A DNA stretch of 64,000 nucleotides from Siccirubricoccus sp. G192 (lineage in GTDB: Bacteria > Pseudomonadota > Alphaproteobacteria > Acetobacterales > Acetobacteraceae). Below the pieces are notes generated by a model. That model ran no database searches and was not told the DNA's origin. It saw only the letters and a program-made list of their open reading frames with translations. The stretch is from the NCBI RefSeq assembly GCF_019084075.1, contig NZ_JAHREN010000001.1, positions 4,924,501-4,988,500 of the forward strand, written 5' to 3'. Shown piece by piece: positions 40,981 through 50,259 of this stretch (position 1 is its first letter; each line of letters starts with the position of its first letter). The position numbers were made by a program, and so were the translations under genes.

Positions 40981-41082
40981 ATGCCCGATCCCGACCGCTT
41001 CGCCCCGGTCGCCGCGCCGGCCATGACGCGCCCGGCGCCCTGCGTCACCGCCCCGGTGCGGGCCGCGCAGGGTGCCGCCTGA
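40981..41082 (+). CDS. Putative 33-aa leader peptide coupled to the cupin gene
   Basis: A short frame starts MPDPDRFAPVAAPAM, 33 codons, behind a good CAGGAG ribosome site with 8-nt spacing. Its TGA overlaps the ATG of the cupin gene by one base (TGATG), the classic arrangement for translational coupling. It contains one cysteine and many Ala/Pro residues. I recognise no family. Either it is a real leader, or the cupin is simply read by reinitiation after it. Confidence 0.4.
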   Translation: MPDPDRFAPVAAPAMTRPAPCVTAPVRAAQGAA

Positions 41083-41456
41083 TGCCGCCCGCCAGCGGCC
41101 CGGGCACGCGACCAGCCCCTGCCCCCGCGCCGCGCTTCGGCCGGATCGCGGATGGCCCGGCCGCGGCGCCGGGCGGCGAGAGCTTCGCCACCCTGCTCGC
41201 CGCCGGTGGCGCGCGGGTGGAGCGCATCGCCTCCCTCGCCCATGCCGATCCGCCGGGGCAATGGTACGACCAGCCTGGCGCGGAATTCGTGCTGCTGCTG
41301 GCCGGCGCCGCCCGGCTCGGCTTCGCCGATGGCACCGAAAGGGTGCTGGCCCCCGGCGACTGCGCGGTGATCCCGGCGCGGTGCCGGCATCGCGTCGCCT
41401 GGACCGACCCGGCGGCGGAAACCCTCTGGCTGGCGCTGCATCTGCCGCCGGATTGA
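41082..41456 (+). CDS. Single-domain cupin protein
   Basis: A 124-aa small beta-barrel protein. The cupin core is visible: QWYDQPGAEFVLLLAGAARL (motif 1 region with a Glu ligand), GDCAVIPARCRHRVAW (motif 2 with the second metal-binding histidine pair), and ETLWLALHL. The first ~30 residues are Pro/Ala-rich and probably disordered. It lies between the leader ORF and hemN, 21 nt from the latter, so the three are likely cotranscribed. Function is unknown. Confidence 0.78.
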   Translation: MPPASGPGTRPAPAPAPRFGRIADGPAAAPGGESFATLLAAGGARVERIASLAHADPPGQWYDQPGAEFVLLLAGAARLGFADGTERVLAPGDCAVIPARCRHRVAWTDPAAETLWLALHLPPD

Positions 41457-41477
41457 TCCCGCGCAAGGAAGCCGGCC

Positions 41478-42845
41478 ATGGCCGGGCCTAGCAATGCGGG
41501 CATGAGCCCGAACGTCCCGATCAGCTACGCCCTCGCCAACCTGCCGCGCTACACCAGCTACCCGACCGCGCCGCATTTCGCGCCGCTGGCGGAGGCCGAG
41601 TATCGTGGCTGGCTCGGCGGCATCGGCCCGGCGGATACGCTCTCGCTGTATCTGCACATCCCCTTCTGCCGGGCGCTCTGCTGGTATTGCGGCTGCCACA
41701 CCTCGGTGACGCGGAACCAGGCGCGCATCGTCGATTACGCCGCGACGCTGCGGCGCGAGGCGGCGCTGCTGGCCGCGGCGCTGCCCGGACATGCCGGGGT
41801 GGCGGCGCTGCATCTCGGCGGCGGCACGCCGAGCACCATCGGCGCCCCGGCGCTGCGCGACCTGTTTGCCACGCTGCGAGCCGAATTCGGCTTCCGCCCG
41901 GGGGCCGAACTGGCGGTGGAGCTCGATCCCCGGGTCCTGGACGAGGCGATGGTGGAGGCGCTGGCCGAGGCCGGCATCAACCGCGCCTCGCTCGGCGTGC
42001 AGGACATCGCGCCCGAGGTGCAGCGGCGGATCGGCCGCATCCAGCCCGCCGAATGCGTCGAGGCGGCGGTGCAGCGGCTGCGCCGCGCCGGCATCACCGG
42101 CATCAACCTCGACCTGATGTACGGGCTGCCCGGCCAGACCGAGGCGCACGTGGCGGCCAGCGCCGGTTTCGCCGCCGATCTCGGGGCCAGCCGCGTGGCG
42201 GTCTTCGGCTATGCCCATGTGCCCTGGATGAAGCCGCACCAGAACGCCATCCGCAGCGAGGACCTGCCCGGCGCCCTGGAACGGCTGCGCCAGGCCGAGG
42301 CGGCGGAGGCGGTGCTGGCGCGCGCCGGCTACCAGACCATCGGCCTCGACCACTTCGCCCGGCCGGAGGATGCCATGGCGGTGGCGGCGCGGGAGGGGCG
42401 GCTCCGCCGCAACTTCCAGGGCTACACCACGGATACGGCGCCGGTGCTGCTCGGCCTCGGCGCCTCGGCCATCGGCAGCATCGGCACCGGTCCGGGGGCC
42501 TTCTATGCCCAGAACGCGACGGATGAGCGGAAATACGTCACGGCGGTGCAGGCGGGCGAGCTGCCGGTGCGCCGCGGCCTCGCCCTCACCCCGGAGGACC
42601 GGCTGCGGCGGGGGGTGATCGAGCGGGTGATGTGCGATTTCGCCCTCGACCTCACCGCCTTGCCGCCGGCGCTGCTGGCCGAGGCGCGGCCCGCCCTGGC
42701 GCGGCTGGCCGGGGACGGCATCCTGGACCTGATGCCCGACATGCTGCGGGTGACGCCGGCCGGGCGGCGGCATGTCCGCCATGTGGCGGCCTGCTTCGAC
42801 GCCCATCTCGGCACCGGCACCGGACGGCACAGCCGGGCGGTGTAG
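41478..42845 (+). CDS. hemN: Oxygen-independent coproporphyrinogen III oxidase HemN
   Basis: A radical-SAM enzyme that makes protoporphyrinogen IX during anaerobic or microaerobic haem (and chlorophyll) synthesis. It is 455 aa. The cluster motif CRALCWYCGC gives CX3CX2C at Cys64, Cys68 and Cys71. LHLGGGTPS and NLDLMYGLPGQT are the SAM and substrate-binding segments, and the HemN C-terminal domain is present. An AAGGA site precedes the ATG. A TTGAT-N4-CGCAA sequence at 41452-41465 is an imperfect FNR-type box, but its position just before the start codon makes it doubtful. Confidence 0.95.
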   Translation: MAGPSNAGMSPNVPISYALANLPRYTSYPTAPHFAPLAEAEYRGWLGGIGPADTLSLYLHIPFCRALCWYCGCHTSVTRNQARIVDYAATLRREAALLAAALPGHAGVAALHLGGGTPSTIGAPALRDLFATLRAEFGFRPGAELAVELDPRVLDEAMVEALAEAGINRASLGVQDIAPEVQRRIGRIQPAECVEAAVQRLRRAGITGINLDLMYGLPGQTEAHVAASAGFAADLGASRVAVFGYAHVPWMKPHQNAIRSEDLPGALERLRQAEAAEAVLARAGYQTIGLDHFARPEDAMAVAAREGRLRRNFQGYTTDTAPVLLGLGASAIGSIGTGPGAFYAQNATDERKYVTAVQAGELPVRRGLALTPEDRLRRGVIERVMCDFALDLTALPPALLAEARPALARLAGDGILDLMPDMLRVTPAGRRHVRHVAACFDAHLGTGTGRHSRAV

Positions 42846-42972
42846 GACACCCTTCCAAAGGCTGCGCACCCTCCCACGGACGATGCGGCAAGGGTTGGGA
42901 CGGGGACCGTCGCCCTGGGTTGTCCACCACCACGCCCGCGGCGGTAGTCTGCGGCATCGGAGGTGCCGCCCC

Positions 42973-43923
42973 ATGCCGACCCGGCCCGCGCAGCGCGTCT
43001 ACCGCACCTGGATCATCGACAGCACCCGCTGGGACCGGTACCGGCCCCGCCCCGGCGACGTGGTGATCGCCACCTACCCCAAGTGCGGCACCACCTGGAT
43101 GCAGCGCATCGTCGACCTGCTCGTCTTCCAGACCCCGGAGCCGCGGTCGATCCCGCTGGTCTCGCCCTGGATCGACCGGCGCTTCCCCGAGCCGCTGGAC
43201 GCGGTGATGGCCCGGGTCGAGGCGCAGGCGCACCGCCGCTTCCTGAAGGCGCACCTGCCCGCCGACGGCCTGCCGCTCCACGATGAGGTCCGCTACATCC
43301 ATGTCGCGCGGGACGGGCGCGACGCCTGCCTCTCCTTCCACCACTTCGCCTCCGGCTTCGAGGCCGAGATGCTGGCCGCGCTTGAGCGGGAGGGGATGGC
43401 GGACCCGGCGATCGATCGGCCCTACCCGCCTCTCCCCGCCGACCCGGCCGACTTCTTCCACCGGTGGCTGACCGAGGGCGTGGTGCCAGGCGATGCGGAC
43501 GGCAGCCCGAGCATGTCCTACTTCCACTTCGAGCGGAGCTGGTGGGAGGAGCGGCACCGCCCGAACCTGCTCCTGGTGCACTACGCCGACCTGAAGGCGG
43601 ACCTGGCGAGCGAGATGCGCCGGGTGGCGGACCACCTCGGCATCGCCGTCCCGGACGAGACCTGGCCCGCCCTCGTCGAGGCGGCCGGGTTCGCGGCGAT
43701 GCGCCGCGAGGGCGCAGCGATCATGACGCGGGCGGTCGGCATGCTGGAGGGCGGGGCGGACCGGTTCTTCCACCGCGGCGAGGTCGGCCGCTGGCGGGGC
43801 GTGTTCCGGGAGGCGGACCTCGCCCTCTACGAGGCGAAGCTGAAGGCGACGCTGCCGCCCGCCTGCCGGCGGTGGCTGGCGGAGGGACGGTTGCGGGCCG
43901 GCGACCCAGACCGGCGGCACTGA
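42973..43923 (+). CDS. PAPS-dependent sulfotransferase domain protein
   Basis: A 316-aa cytosolic-type sulfotransferase. The 5'-phosphosulfate loop IATYPKCGTTWMQ is near residue 34, the 3'-phosphate segment is HVARDGRDACLSFHH, and the C-terminal RWRGVF corresponds to the family RKG-type PAPS motif. It would transfer sulfate from PAPS to a hydroxyl of an unknown acceptor. It starts 15 nt after the AGGTGC-containing upstream segment and is not clearly in an operon with hemN, from which 127 nt separate it. Confidence 0.87.
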   Translation: MPTRPAQRVYRTWIIDSTRWDRYRPRPGDVVIATYPKCGTTWMQRIVDLLVFQTPEPRSIPLVSPWIDRRFPEPLDAVMARVEAQAHRRFLKAHLPADGLPLHDEVRYIHVARDGRDACLSFHHFASGFEAEMLAALEREGMADPAIDRPYPPLPADPADFFHRWLTEGVVPGDADGSPSMSYFHFERSWWEERHRPNLLLVHYADLKADLASEMRRVADHLGIAVPDETWPALVEAAGFAAMRREGAAIMTRAVGMLEGGADRFFHRGEVGRWRGVFREADLALYEAKLKATLPPACRRWLAEGRLRAGDPDRRH

Positions 43924-43975
43924 GGCTGACGGTCCGGGCGACGCAGCCGCCCGCCTTCGACTTTCCCCGGCCCGG

Positions 43976-45354
43976 TCAGGCAGCCGGCTGGATATTGTGG
44001 TTCAGGCGGAAGAAGTTCCCGGGATCGTATTTCGCCTTGATCGCCTGCAGCCGCCGGTAGTTCGGCCCATAGGCGGCGGCGACCGCATCGCCAGGTTCAT
44101 CGTCGCCGAAGTAATTCATGTAGCGGCCGGCGCCCATGAAGGGCCGCAGCGCGGCGTAGGACTCCCTGGCCCAGGCGATGCAGGCATCGTTCTGGCCCGG
44201 GTCCATCCATTCCGAGAGCACGAGCATGTTGTAGCCCTCGGTGCGGTGCGGGAAGGCGGTGTCGGCGACGCCGACGCGCGCGACGGCGCCGTGGAAGTGC
44301 TCGAGCAGCAACTGCCCCATCGGCGTCGGGCATTCGGCGAAGCAGCCGATCATCGTCCGGATCGCGTCGTCGCTCAGGCCGGAGAGGAAGTTGGACTTCC
44401 AGTAGTTGAGCGCGCCGCGCGGATAGGCCGCGTCCAGCATCGCGTTGAGCTGGGAATAGGGCATCGGCCCGACCGCGTCGAGCGCCGGCGTGCCGAACCG
44501 CTTGATCGGCCGGACCGCCTCCTCGCCCGCGGCGGGCGTGCCGCAATGGCACATCACGAGCAGCGCCAGCTTCGCGCCCGACCCGTCCGGCGCGTGGACC
44601 AGGCCGCCGAAGACGGTGAACTCGTCGGGCAGCGACGCCGTGACATCCCGGAAGTGCCGCAGCACGTCCCAGGCCTCGCTGAAGGGATAGGCGATGAGCC
44701 CCCCCGGTGACCATGGGCCCCACCGCGTGCAGGCGGTATTCGAAGGACGCCACCACGCCGAAATTGCCGCCGCCGCCGCGCAGGGCCCAGAAGAGGTCGG
44801 TATTGTCCCCGGCGCTCGCCGTGACGACCCTGCCATCGGCCAGGACGACCTCCGCCGACAGGAGGTTGTCGAGGGCCAGCGCATGCTTGCCCATGAGCCA
44901 GCCGAGCCCGCCGCCGAGCGTCAGGCCCGCGATGCCCGTCGAGGAGACCACGCCCCCCCGTGGTGGCGAGGCCGTGGAGCTGTGTCTCGCGGTTGAACCC
45001 GTTCCAGGTGACGCCGCCCTGCGCGCGGGCGGTGCGTGCCCGCGGATCGACATGGATGCCCTGCATCAAGGACAGGTCGAGCATCAGGCCGCCCTCGGTC
45101 GTCGCGCGCCCCGCGACATTGTGGCCGCCGCCGCGGACGGCGACCTCCAGCCCCTGGTCGCGCGCCAGCTTCACCGCATCGACGATGTCGGCCAGGCCGC
45201 CGCAGCGGGCGATGAGTGCCGGGCGCTTGTCGATGAGGCCGTTATGCACCTTCCTGGCGTCCTCGTAGCCCGGATCGCCCGGCCGCAGGACCTGTCCCAT
45301 GAATGACCTGGCCAGTTCGGCAGCCGTGTCGGCCAGGGATGATGTCGCGTTCAT
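43976..45354 (-). pseudogene. FAD-binding oxidoreductase (berberine-bridge type), two frameshifts
   Basis: A PCMH/FAD_binding_4 oxidase of 458 aa if repaired. The N-terminal RCGGLADIVDAV is followed by AVRGGGHNVAGRA (histidine for covalent flavin), LTLGGGLGWLMGKHALALD and RGGGGNFGVV. The BBE tail PGNFFRLNHNI is at the C-terminus. Two breaks occur, each cured by removing one C from a 7-C run: 44953-44959 (restoring TTGGVVSSTGIAG) and 44699-44705 (restoring MVTGGLIAYPFSE). The identical nature of the two lesions points to miscounted homopolymers. The substrate is unknown. Confidence 0.87.
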
Positions 45355-45708
45355 CGTCACCTCCCATGTGGTGGTGCGGGCTGAAGGCGAGGGTGGCGCC
45401 GGCACCCCATCCTGCCGCGGCCTCCTCCGGCATCGGCCGGATCAGCGGGACGCCGCCGCGGGGATCGTCGATCCGCAGCGCAGCGGGGGTCAAACACAAA
45501 GTTGCGCCGCCCCGGCCGATCGGCGGCGCTTCCCGCGGGCGCACAGGGGATGCGCGGCTCCCCGGTGCCAGGCGCCGGGGCTTGCCTGCCGGCCGGGCGG
45601 TCCGGCCCGACGCCGCCCCAACGCCTGATGCCCCAACGCCTGACGTCCATGTGACGCGCCGGCCATGAGAGGCTGCGGCTACAACCGCATACCCCTTTCG
45701 TTCCGGTC
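45355..45708. other. Divergent intergenic region between FAD oxidase and PAS kinase
   Basis: 354 bp with no credible gene on either strand. The only structure I see is the 15-bp tandem direct repeat listed separately, about 65 bp upstream of the kinase start. Confidence 0.5.
45616..45645 (+). repeat. 15-bp tandem direct repeat upstream of the PAS kinase
   Basis: Two adjacent copies of GCCCCAACGCCTGAT (the last base is C in the second) lie 64 nt upstream of the kinase ATG. Direct repeats in this position can be regulator-binding sites, but this could also be a chance duplication. Confidence 0.5.
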
Positions 45709-48700
45709 ATGGCACAGGCGCTTCCGCCCCTCCGTTTCATTCTGGCCGCCGCTTTCGGCAGCATCGCATTGCTGGCCGCCCTCGCCACCAGCCTGCTGGC
45801 CTGTGGGGAAGCGAGCCGGGGGGTGCAGGCCGAGCTGCTGGAGGATCTGGCCGGCGATGCCCGGCAATTCGCCGAGATGCTGGATCGCGGCATCTTCGCC
45901 CGCTGGCGCGACCTGCAGGTCGCCGCCGGCCTGCCGCTGATGCGCGACCCGGCCACGCCGCCCGAGACGCGGCGGGAGATCCTGGCCCGGCTGCAAGACA
46001 CGACCGGCGACTATGCCCTGCTCGCCTTCGTCGCGCCGGACGGGCGGGTGCTGGCCGATAGCCGCCGCCTGCTGGAGGGCCAGGACCTCTCGGGCCAGGA
46101 CATCCTGCGCCGCGCGCTCGACGGGCCGGTGGTGGCGGATGTGCATCCGGCGCCGGTGCTGGCGGGGCGACCCGGCCAGCCGCTGCGCCTGGTGGACCTG
46201 GCGACACCGGTGCATGACGCGGCCGGGCAGGTGGTCGGCGTGATCCTGGCGCAGCTCGACTGGCGCTGGGCCATCGAGGCAGTGGCGCCGGCCGGCCCGG
46301 CCGACCCGCATATGCTGATCCTGCGCCGGGATGGCGAGGTGCTGGCCGGCCCGGCGGGGCTGCTGGGCCGCATCCTGGCGCTGCCCCCCGGCGGCCAGGG
46401 CCGCCTCGCCCTGGATGGGGCGGGGCTGGATGGGCCCGGGCCGGAGGGCCGCCGGGACTTCGCGGTGGCGGCGCCGACCCGGGGCCACCGCGACTATCCC
46501 GGCCTCGGCTGGGTGGTGGTGGCCTGGGAGGATGCCGCCAGGGCGCTGGCGCCGATGCGGGCGATGCAGCGGCAGATCCTGCTGCTGGGTGGCGGCGCGG
46601 CGCTGCTGGCAGCGCTGCTCGGCTGGGCCGCCGCCTGGTGGCTGGCCCGGCCGCTGCGGCAATTGGCCGGGGCCGCGGCGCGGCTGGAGCAGGACGCGGA
46701 CGCCGCCCTGCCGCACCCGGCCGGAAGCGGGACCGGCTTCGCCGAGGCGGCCGGGCTCGCCGCCGCGCTCGATGCCATGCTGCGGCGCCGGCGGGAGGCG
46801 GAGACGGCGCTCCGGGCCAGCGAGACCAGGTTCCGGCTGGCGCAGCGGGCCGGGCAGATCGGCTGCTACGACTACGACATCGCCAGCGGCCGGGTGCTGC
46901 GCACGGAGGAATGCCTGGCGCTCTCCGGCCTGCCGCCAGCTGCGGCCGCCGATACCTGGAGCTCCGGCGACGCCGATTGGCTGGCCCGGCTGCACCCGGA
47001 GGACCGGGCGCGGATGTCGGCGGAAACCGCCGCCGCCTTCGCCCGGCCCGGCCCCTATGCCTTCGAGTTCCGCCTGCTGTGGCCGGATGGCGGCCTGCGC
47101 TGGCTGGCCGATCGCGGCGAGGTGCTGGCCGGGCCGGATGGCAGGCCCGCCCGCGCCCTCGGCGCGCTGCGGGACGTGACCGCGCGCCGCGCCACCGAGG
47201 ATGCGCTGCGGGAGGGCGAGGCGCGGCTGCGCCTGGCGCAGGAGGCTGCGGGGATCGGCAGTTGGGACCTCGACCCCGGCAGCGGGCGGCAGGTCTGGTC
47301 GGCGCAGCAATACCGGCTGTTCGGCCTCGACCCGGCCGCGCCGCCGCCGGATTCCGCCGACTGGTTCCGGCTGGTGCACCCGGAGGACCGGGCGCGGGTG
47401 CAGGCCATGCAGGCCACCGCGCTGGCGGCAGGTTCAAGGGAATTCGCCACCGAATTCCGCATCCGCCGCGCCACCGACGGGATGCCGCGCTGGATCGCCG
47501 CCCGCGGCCGCATCGAGGTGGATGCTGCCGGCCGGCCGGCGCGGATGCTCGGGGTCAATCTCGACATCACCGAGGCCCGGATGCGCGAGCAGCGCCTCGC
47601 CGAGCGCGAGGCCGAGTTGCGGGCCCTGATCGAGGCCAATCCGATCGGCGTGCTGCGCGGCGATGTGCATGGCCGCATCCTGGAGGCGAATGACGCGCTG
47701 CTGCGCCTTGCCGGCCGCAACCGCGCGGCGCTGGAGGCGGGCGACCTCCGCTGGGACGCGATGACGCCGGCGGAATGGCGCCCGGCCGATGCCGCCGGCC
47801 TCGCCGAGGCGCGCGCCAAGGGCGTCTGCACGTCGTATGAAAAGGAATATCTCCGCCCCGATGGCAGCCGGGTGCCGATCCTGATCGGCTATGCCCTGAC
47901 GGGGGAGGCGCGCGAGCAGATCGTCGCCTTCATCCTCGACCTCACCGACCGTAAGCGGGCCGAGGCGGCGCTGCTCAGGGCCAAGGAGGGGCTGGAGCAG
48001 CGGGTGGCGGAACGCACCGCCGAGCTGGCGGCGCGGGAGGCCGAGCTGCGCCGGATCTACGACCGCACCCCGGCCGCCTTCCATTCGGTGGATGCCGAGG
48101 GAAGGCTGATCCGGGTCAGCGAGCAATGGCTGGCCTTCCTCGGCTACACGCATGAGCGGGAGGTGCTGGGCCGCCGCACCGGGGAGTTCATGCCCGGGGA
48201 CAGCGCCGCGCGCTGGGAAGCCGCGCTGGCGGCGCTGCAGGCCCCCGGCGACGAGGTGCGGGAGGTGGAGTACCGGATGCTCCGCCGCAACGGCGAGCGG
48301 GTGGAGGTGCTGGTGCGGTCCCGCGCCGAGCATGACGCGGCCGGCCGCTTCCTGTGCAGCTATTCGGTGCTGATCGACCTCACGGCCCGCAACCAGGCGG
48401 AGGCGCGGCTGCGGGAGGCGCAGAAGCTGGAGGCACTGGGCCGCATCGCCGGCGGCGTGGCGCATGACTTCAACAACCTGTTGCAGGTGATGACCGGGGC
48501 GCTGCATCTGGTGGAGGCCAAGTCCGAGGATCCCGCGCGGGTGCGCCGCTACGCCAGGGCGGCGCTGGAGGCGGCGGAGCGCGGTGCCGACGTGACCCGC
48601 CGGATGCTGGCCTTCGCCCGCCGCGATGCCTTGCGGACCGGCCCGGTCGAGGTCGCGGCGGTGCTGCGCGACCTCGCCGCCCTGCTGCATGGCCCGCTCG

Positions 48701-49215
48701 GCCCCGGCATCGCGCTGGAGATCGCAGTGCCGCCGGACCTGCCGCCGGTGCAGGCGGACCGCATGCAGCTCGACCTCGTGCTGTTCAACCTGGCGCTCAA
48801 TGCGCGGGACGCCATGCCGGGGGATGGCAGGCTCCGCCTCTCCGCCACGGCGGAGACGGTCGGGCCGGGCCACCCGCAGGGGCTGCGGCCCGGCCGCTAT
48901 CTCCGGCTCGCGGTGGAGGATTCCGGCGCGGGCATGGATGCGGCCACCCTGGCGCGGGCCACCGAGCCCTTCTTCACCACGCGCGAGACCGGCCAGGCCA
49001 GCGGCCTCGGCCTCTCCATGGCGCATGGCTTCGCGGTGCAGTCCGGCGGCGCGCTGGCCCTGGCCAGCACGCCCGGCCAGGGCACCGTGGTGACGCTCTG
49101 GCTGCCGGTGGCCGCGGCGGCCAGCCAGCCGGCGCCAGGGCTACCGGCGCCAGATCCATCGGCACTGCGGGGCGAGGCGCGTGCTGCTGGTGGCGGATGC
49201 GGCAGTGGCGCGTGA
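45709..49215 (+). CDS. Multi-PAS sensor histidine kinase with N-terminal extracytoplasmic sensor
   Basis: A 1168-aa membrane kinase. TM1 lies at about residues 9-29, a ~250-residue periplasmic cache-type sensor follows, and TM2 at about 285-307. Then come four PAS/PAC units (each ending in patterns like ALRDVTARR or ILDLTDRKR), a coiled coil (KEGLEQRVAERTAELAARE), the H-box LGRIAGGVAHDFNNLLQV and an ATPase domain (NARDAMPGD, EDSGAGMD, GQASGLGLSM). The last ~30 residues are low quality. In another frame the DNA reads RVLLVADAAVARD, like the start of a receiver domain, so the protein may be a truncated or frameshifted hybrid kinase. Confidence 0.9.
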   Translation: MAQALPPLRFILAAAFGSIALLAALATSLLACGEASRGVQAELLEDLAGDARQFAEMLDRGIFARWRDLQVAAGLPLMRDPATPPETRREILARLQDTTGDYALLAFVAPDGRVLADSRRLLEGQDLSGQDILRRALDGPVVADVHPAPVLAGRPGQPLRLVDLATPVHDAAGQVVGVILAQLDWRWAIEAVAPAGPADPHMLILRRDGEVLAGPAGLLGRILALPPGGQGRLALDGAGLDGPGPEGRRDFAVAAPTRGHRDYPGLGWVVVAWEDAARALAPMRAMQRQILLLGGGAALLAALLGWAAAWWLARPLRQLAGAAARLEQDADAALPHPAGSGTGFAEAAGLAAALDAMLRRRREAETALRASETRFRLAQRAGQIGCYDYDIASGRVLRTEECLALSGLPPAAAADTWSSGDADWLARLHPEDRARMSAETAAAFARPGPYAFEFRLLWPDGGLRWLADRGEVLAGPDGRPARALGALRDVTARRATEDALREGEARLRLAQEAAGIGSWDLDPGSGRQVWSAQQYRLFGLDPAAPPPDSADWFRLVHPEDRARVQAMQATALAAGSREFATEFRIRRATDGMPRWIAARGRIEVDAAGRPARMLGVNLDITEARMREQRLAEREAELRALIEANPIGVLRGDVHGRILEANDALLRLAGRNRAALEAGDLRWDAMTPAEWRPADAAGLAEARAKGVCTSYEKEYLRPDGSRVPILIGYALTGEAREQIVAFILDLTDRKRAEAALLRAKEGLEQRVAERTAELAAREAELRRIYDRTPAAFHSVDAEGRLIRVSEQWLAFLGYTHEREVLGRRTGEFMPGDSAARWEAALAALQAPGDEVREVEYRMLRRNGERVEVLVRSRAEHDAAGRFLCSYSVLIDLTARNQAEARLREAQKLEALGRIAGGVAHDFNNLLQVMTGALHLVEAKSEDPARVRRYARAALEAAERGADVTRRMLAFARRDALRTGPVEVAAVLRDLAALLHGPLGPGIALEIAVPPDLPPVQADRMQLDLVLFNLALNARDAMPGDGRLRLSATAETVGPGHPQGLRPGRYLRLAVEDSGAGMDAATLARATEPFFTTRETGQASGLGLSMAHGFAVQSGGALALASTPGQGTVVTLWLPVAAAASQPAPGLPAPDPSALRGEARAAGGGCGSGA

Positions 49216-49312
49216 CCAATCCGGCATCGACGCAGCATGCAGGGATCTGATGGGCCGCGTCGGCGGGCTGGTCCGCCGGAGGACATCCTTGATCCCAGCC
49301 AAAGGCATCCGC

Positions 49313-49441
49313 TCAGCGGCCTGAGCGGAGATACTTGATGAGTGCCGCGATCCCGAGCGCAAGCAGGATGAGCAGCAGGAGCCAGAGCAGGCCCATGCCG
49401 CCCATCATCCAACCCATTCCCTCCATGCCATTATGCATCAT
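49313..49441 (-). CDS. 42-aa single-pass membrane microprotein
   Basis: Reading MMHNGMEGMGWMMGG and then one long hydrophobic helix (LLWLLLLILLALGIAALI) followed by KYLRSGR. Met/Gly/Trp-rich N-termini with a single helix and a basic tail are typical of small membrane proteins found widely in proteobacteria. The start could also be the internal Met at position 6. No strong ribosome site is visible. The function is unknown; it may modulate a neighbouring membrane kinase. Confidence 0.6.
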   Translation of the reverse strand: MMHNGMEGMGWMMGGMGLLWLLLLILLALGIAALIKYLRSGR

Positions 49442-49849
49442 CTGTCTGACAGCCCGGGGGACGGCCCCTTCTGGAGCGATGCCCTCAACTCGGCCACAAT
49501 GAACTTCCGCATCCGGAGCCTCCCTGGTTCACGACCCGGACGGCCGATCGGGATAACGACCTTCCCACGCAGGAGGGTTTCCCGAGGCATGTCCGGGGGC
49601 TGCTCCCGGCCACTCCGCCAAGGACTGCCGCGCGATCTGCCAGTTCCGGCTAGAGCATGATCGCTTGAGGTGCTCGCACCGAAAAGCGTGAATCACGCGA
49701 TCAAACAAAGGCCTGGAGCATGATGCGTGAACGAAGGTGAACGCATCATGCTCCAGGCCGAGCCCGGCCATGATCCCCGCGACCACGATGTCAGGTCAGC
49801 CAGTGCCGGTGCTGGCCAAGCCCTGTGGCTCGGCACCTGGCCGGACCGC
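49442..49849. other. 408-bp intergenic region containing a composite palindromic repeat
   Basis: No gene is supported. Positions 49651-49759 hold the double-hairpin repeat described separately. The remainder before it (49442-49650) has no recognisable feature. Confidence 0.6.
49651..49759 (-). repeat. Composite double-hairpin intergenic repeat, copy 1
   Basis: On the minus strand it consists of a perfect 19-bp inverted repeat (GGCCTGGAGCATGATGCGT and its complement, 12-nt loop), then TTTGTTTG, then a second weaker hairpin with GATTCACGCT inside and ending GATCATGCTCTA. The same layout, the same TTTGTTTG linker and GATTCACGCT are found at 59979-60085. This resembles REP-like palindromic elements of alphaproteobacteria. 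Confidence 0.75.
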
Positions 49850-50209
49850 TCAGCCGCAGAGGCGGATGAGCGCGGCGGTCAGGTCGTCGGGGTCGTAGGG
49901 TTTGGCCAGGACCGGCACATTGGCATGGCCGGGGGGCAGCCCGTCCGCGCCATAGCCGGTGGCGACCACGAAGGGGATGCCGCGGGCGGCCAGGGCATCG
50001 GCCACGGGGGTCGAGGTCTCGCCGGCCAGGTTGAGGTCGAGCACCGCCGCCTCCGGCCTCTCGCGCGCCAGCAGGGCAAGCGCCTCGGCCACCGTCGCGG
50101 CCGGGCCGATGATCGAGGCGCCGGCATCGAGCAGCGCATCCTCCACCAGCATCGCTACCAGCGCCTCGTCCTCCACCACCAGCACGCGCCGCCCCGTAAG
50201 CCCTGTCAT
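49850..50209 (-). CDS. Single-domain response regulator
   Basis: A 119-aa stand-alone receiver starting MTGLTGRRVLVVEDEALVAM. The acidic pair, the phospho-acceptor Asp in AAVLDLNLAGE, the Thr in VVATGYG and the Lys in LAKPYDP are all there, with no output domain. It lies 50 nt downstream of an HWE-type kinase on the same strand. Such kinase/receiver pairs are common in alphaproteobacteria, where the receiver often acts by phosphotransfer or protein binding. The longer in-frame upstream region is unlikely coding. Confidence 0.9.
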   Translation of the reverse strand: MTGLTGRRVLVVEDEALVAMLVEDALLDAGASIIGPAATVAEALALLARERPEAAVLDLNLAGETSTPVADALAARGIPFVVATGYGADGLPPGHANVPVLAKPYDPDDLTAALIRLCG

Positions 50210-50259
50210 CGCCCGCACCTTTTCTCGGTCATCGCCGCCTGTCACTCGCGCGCCCCAAG

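Noticed and set aside
41452..41465. FNR-type box before hemN
   Set aside because: Only one half matches well and it overlaps the ribosome-binding region, so it is unlikely to be a normal activator site.
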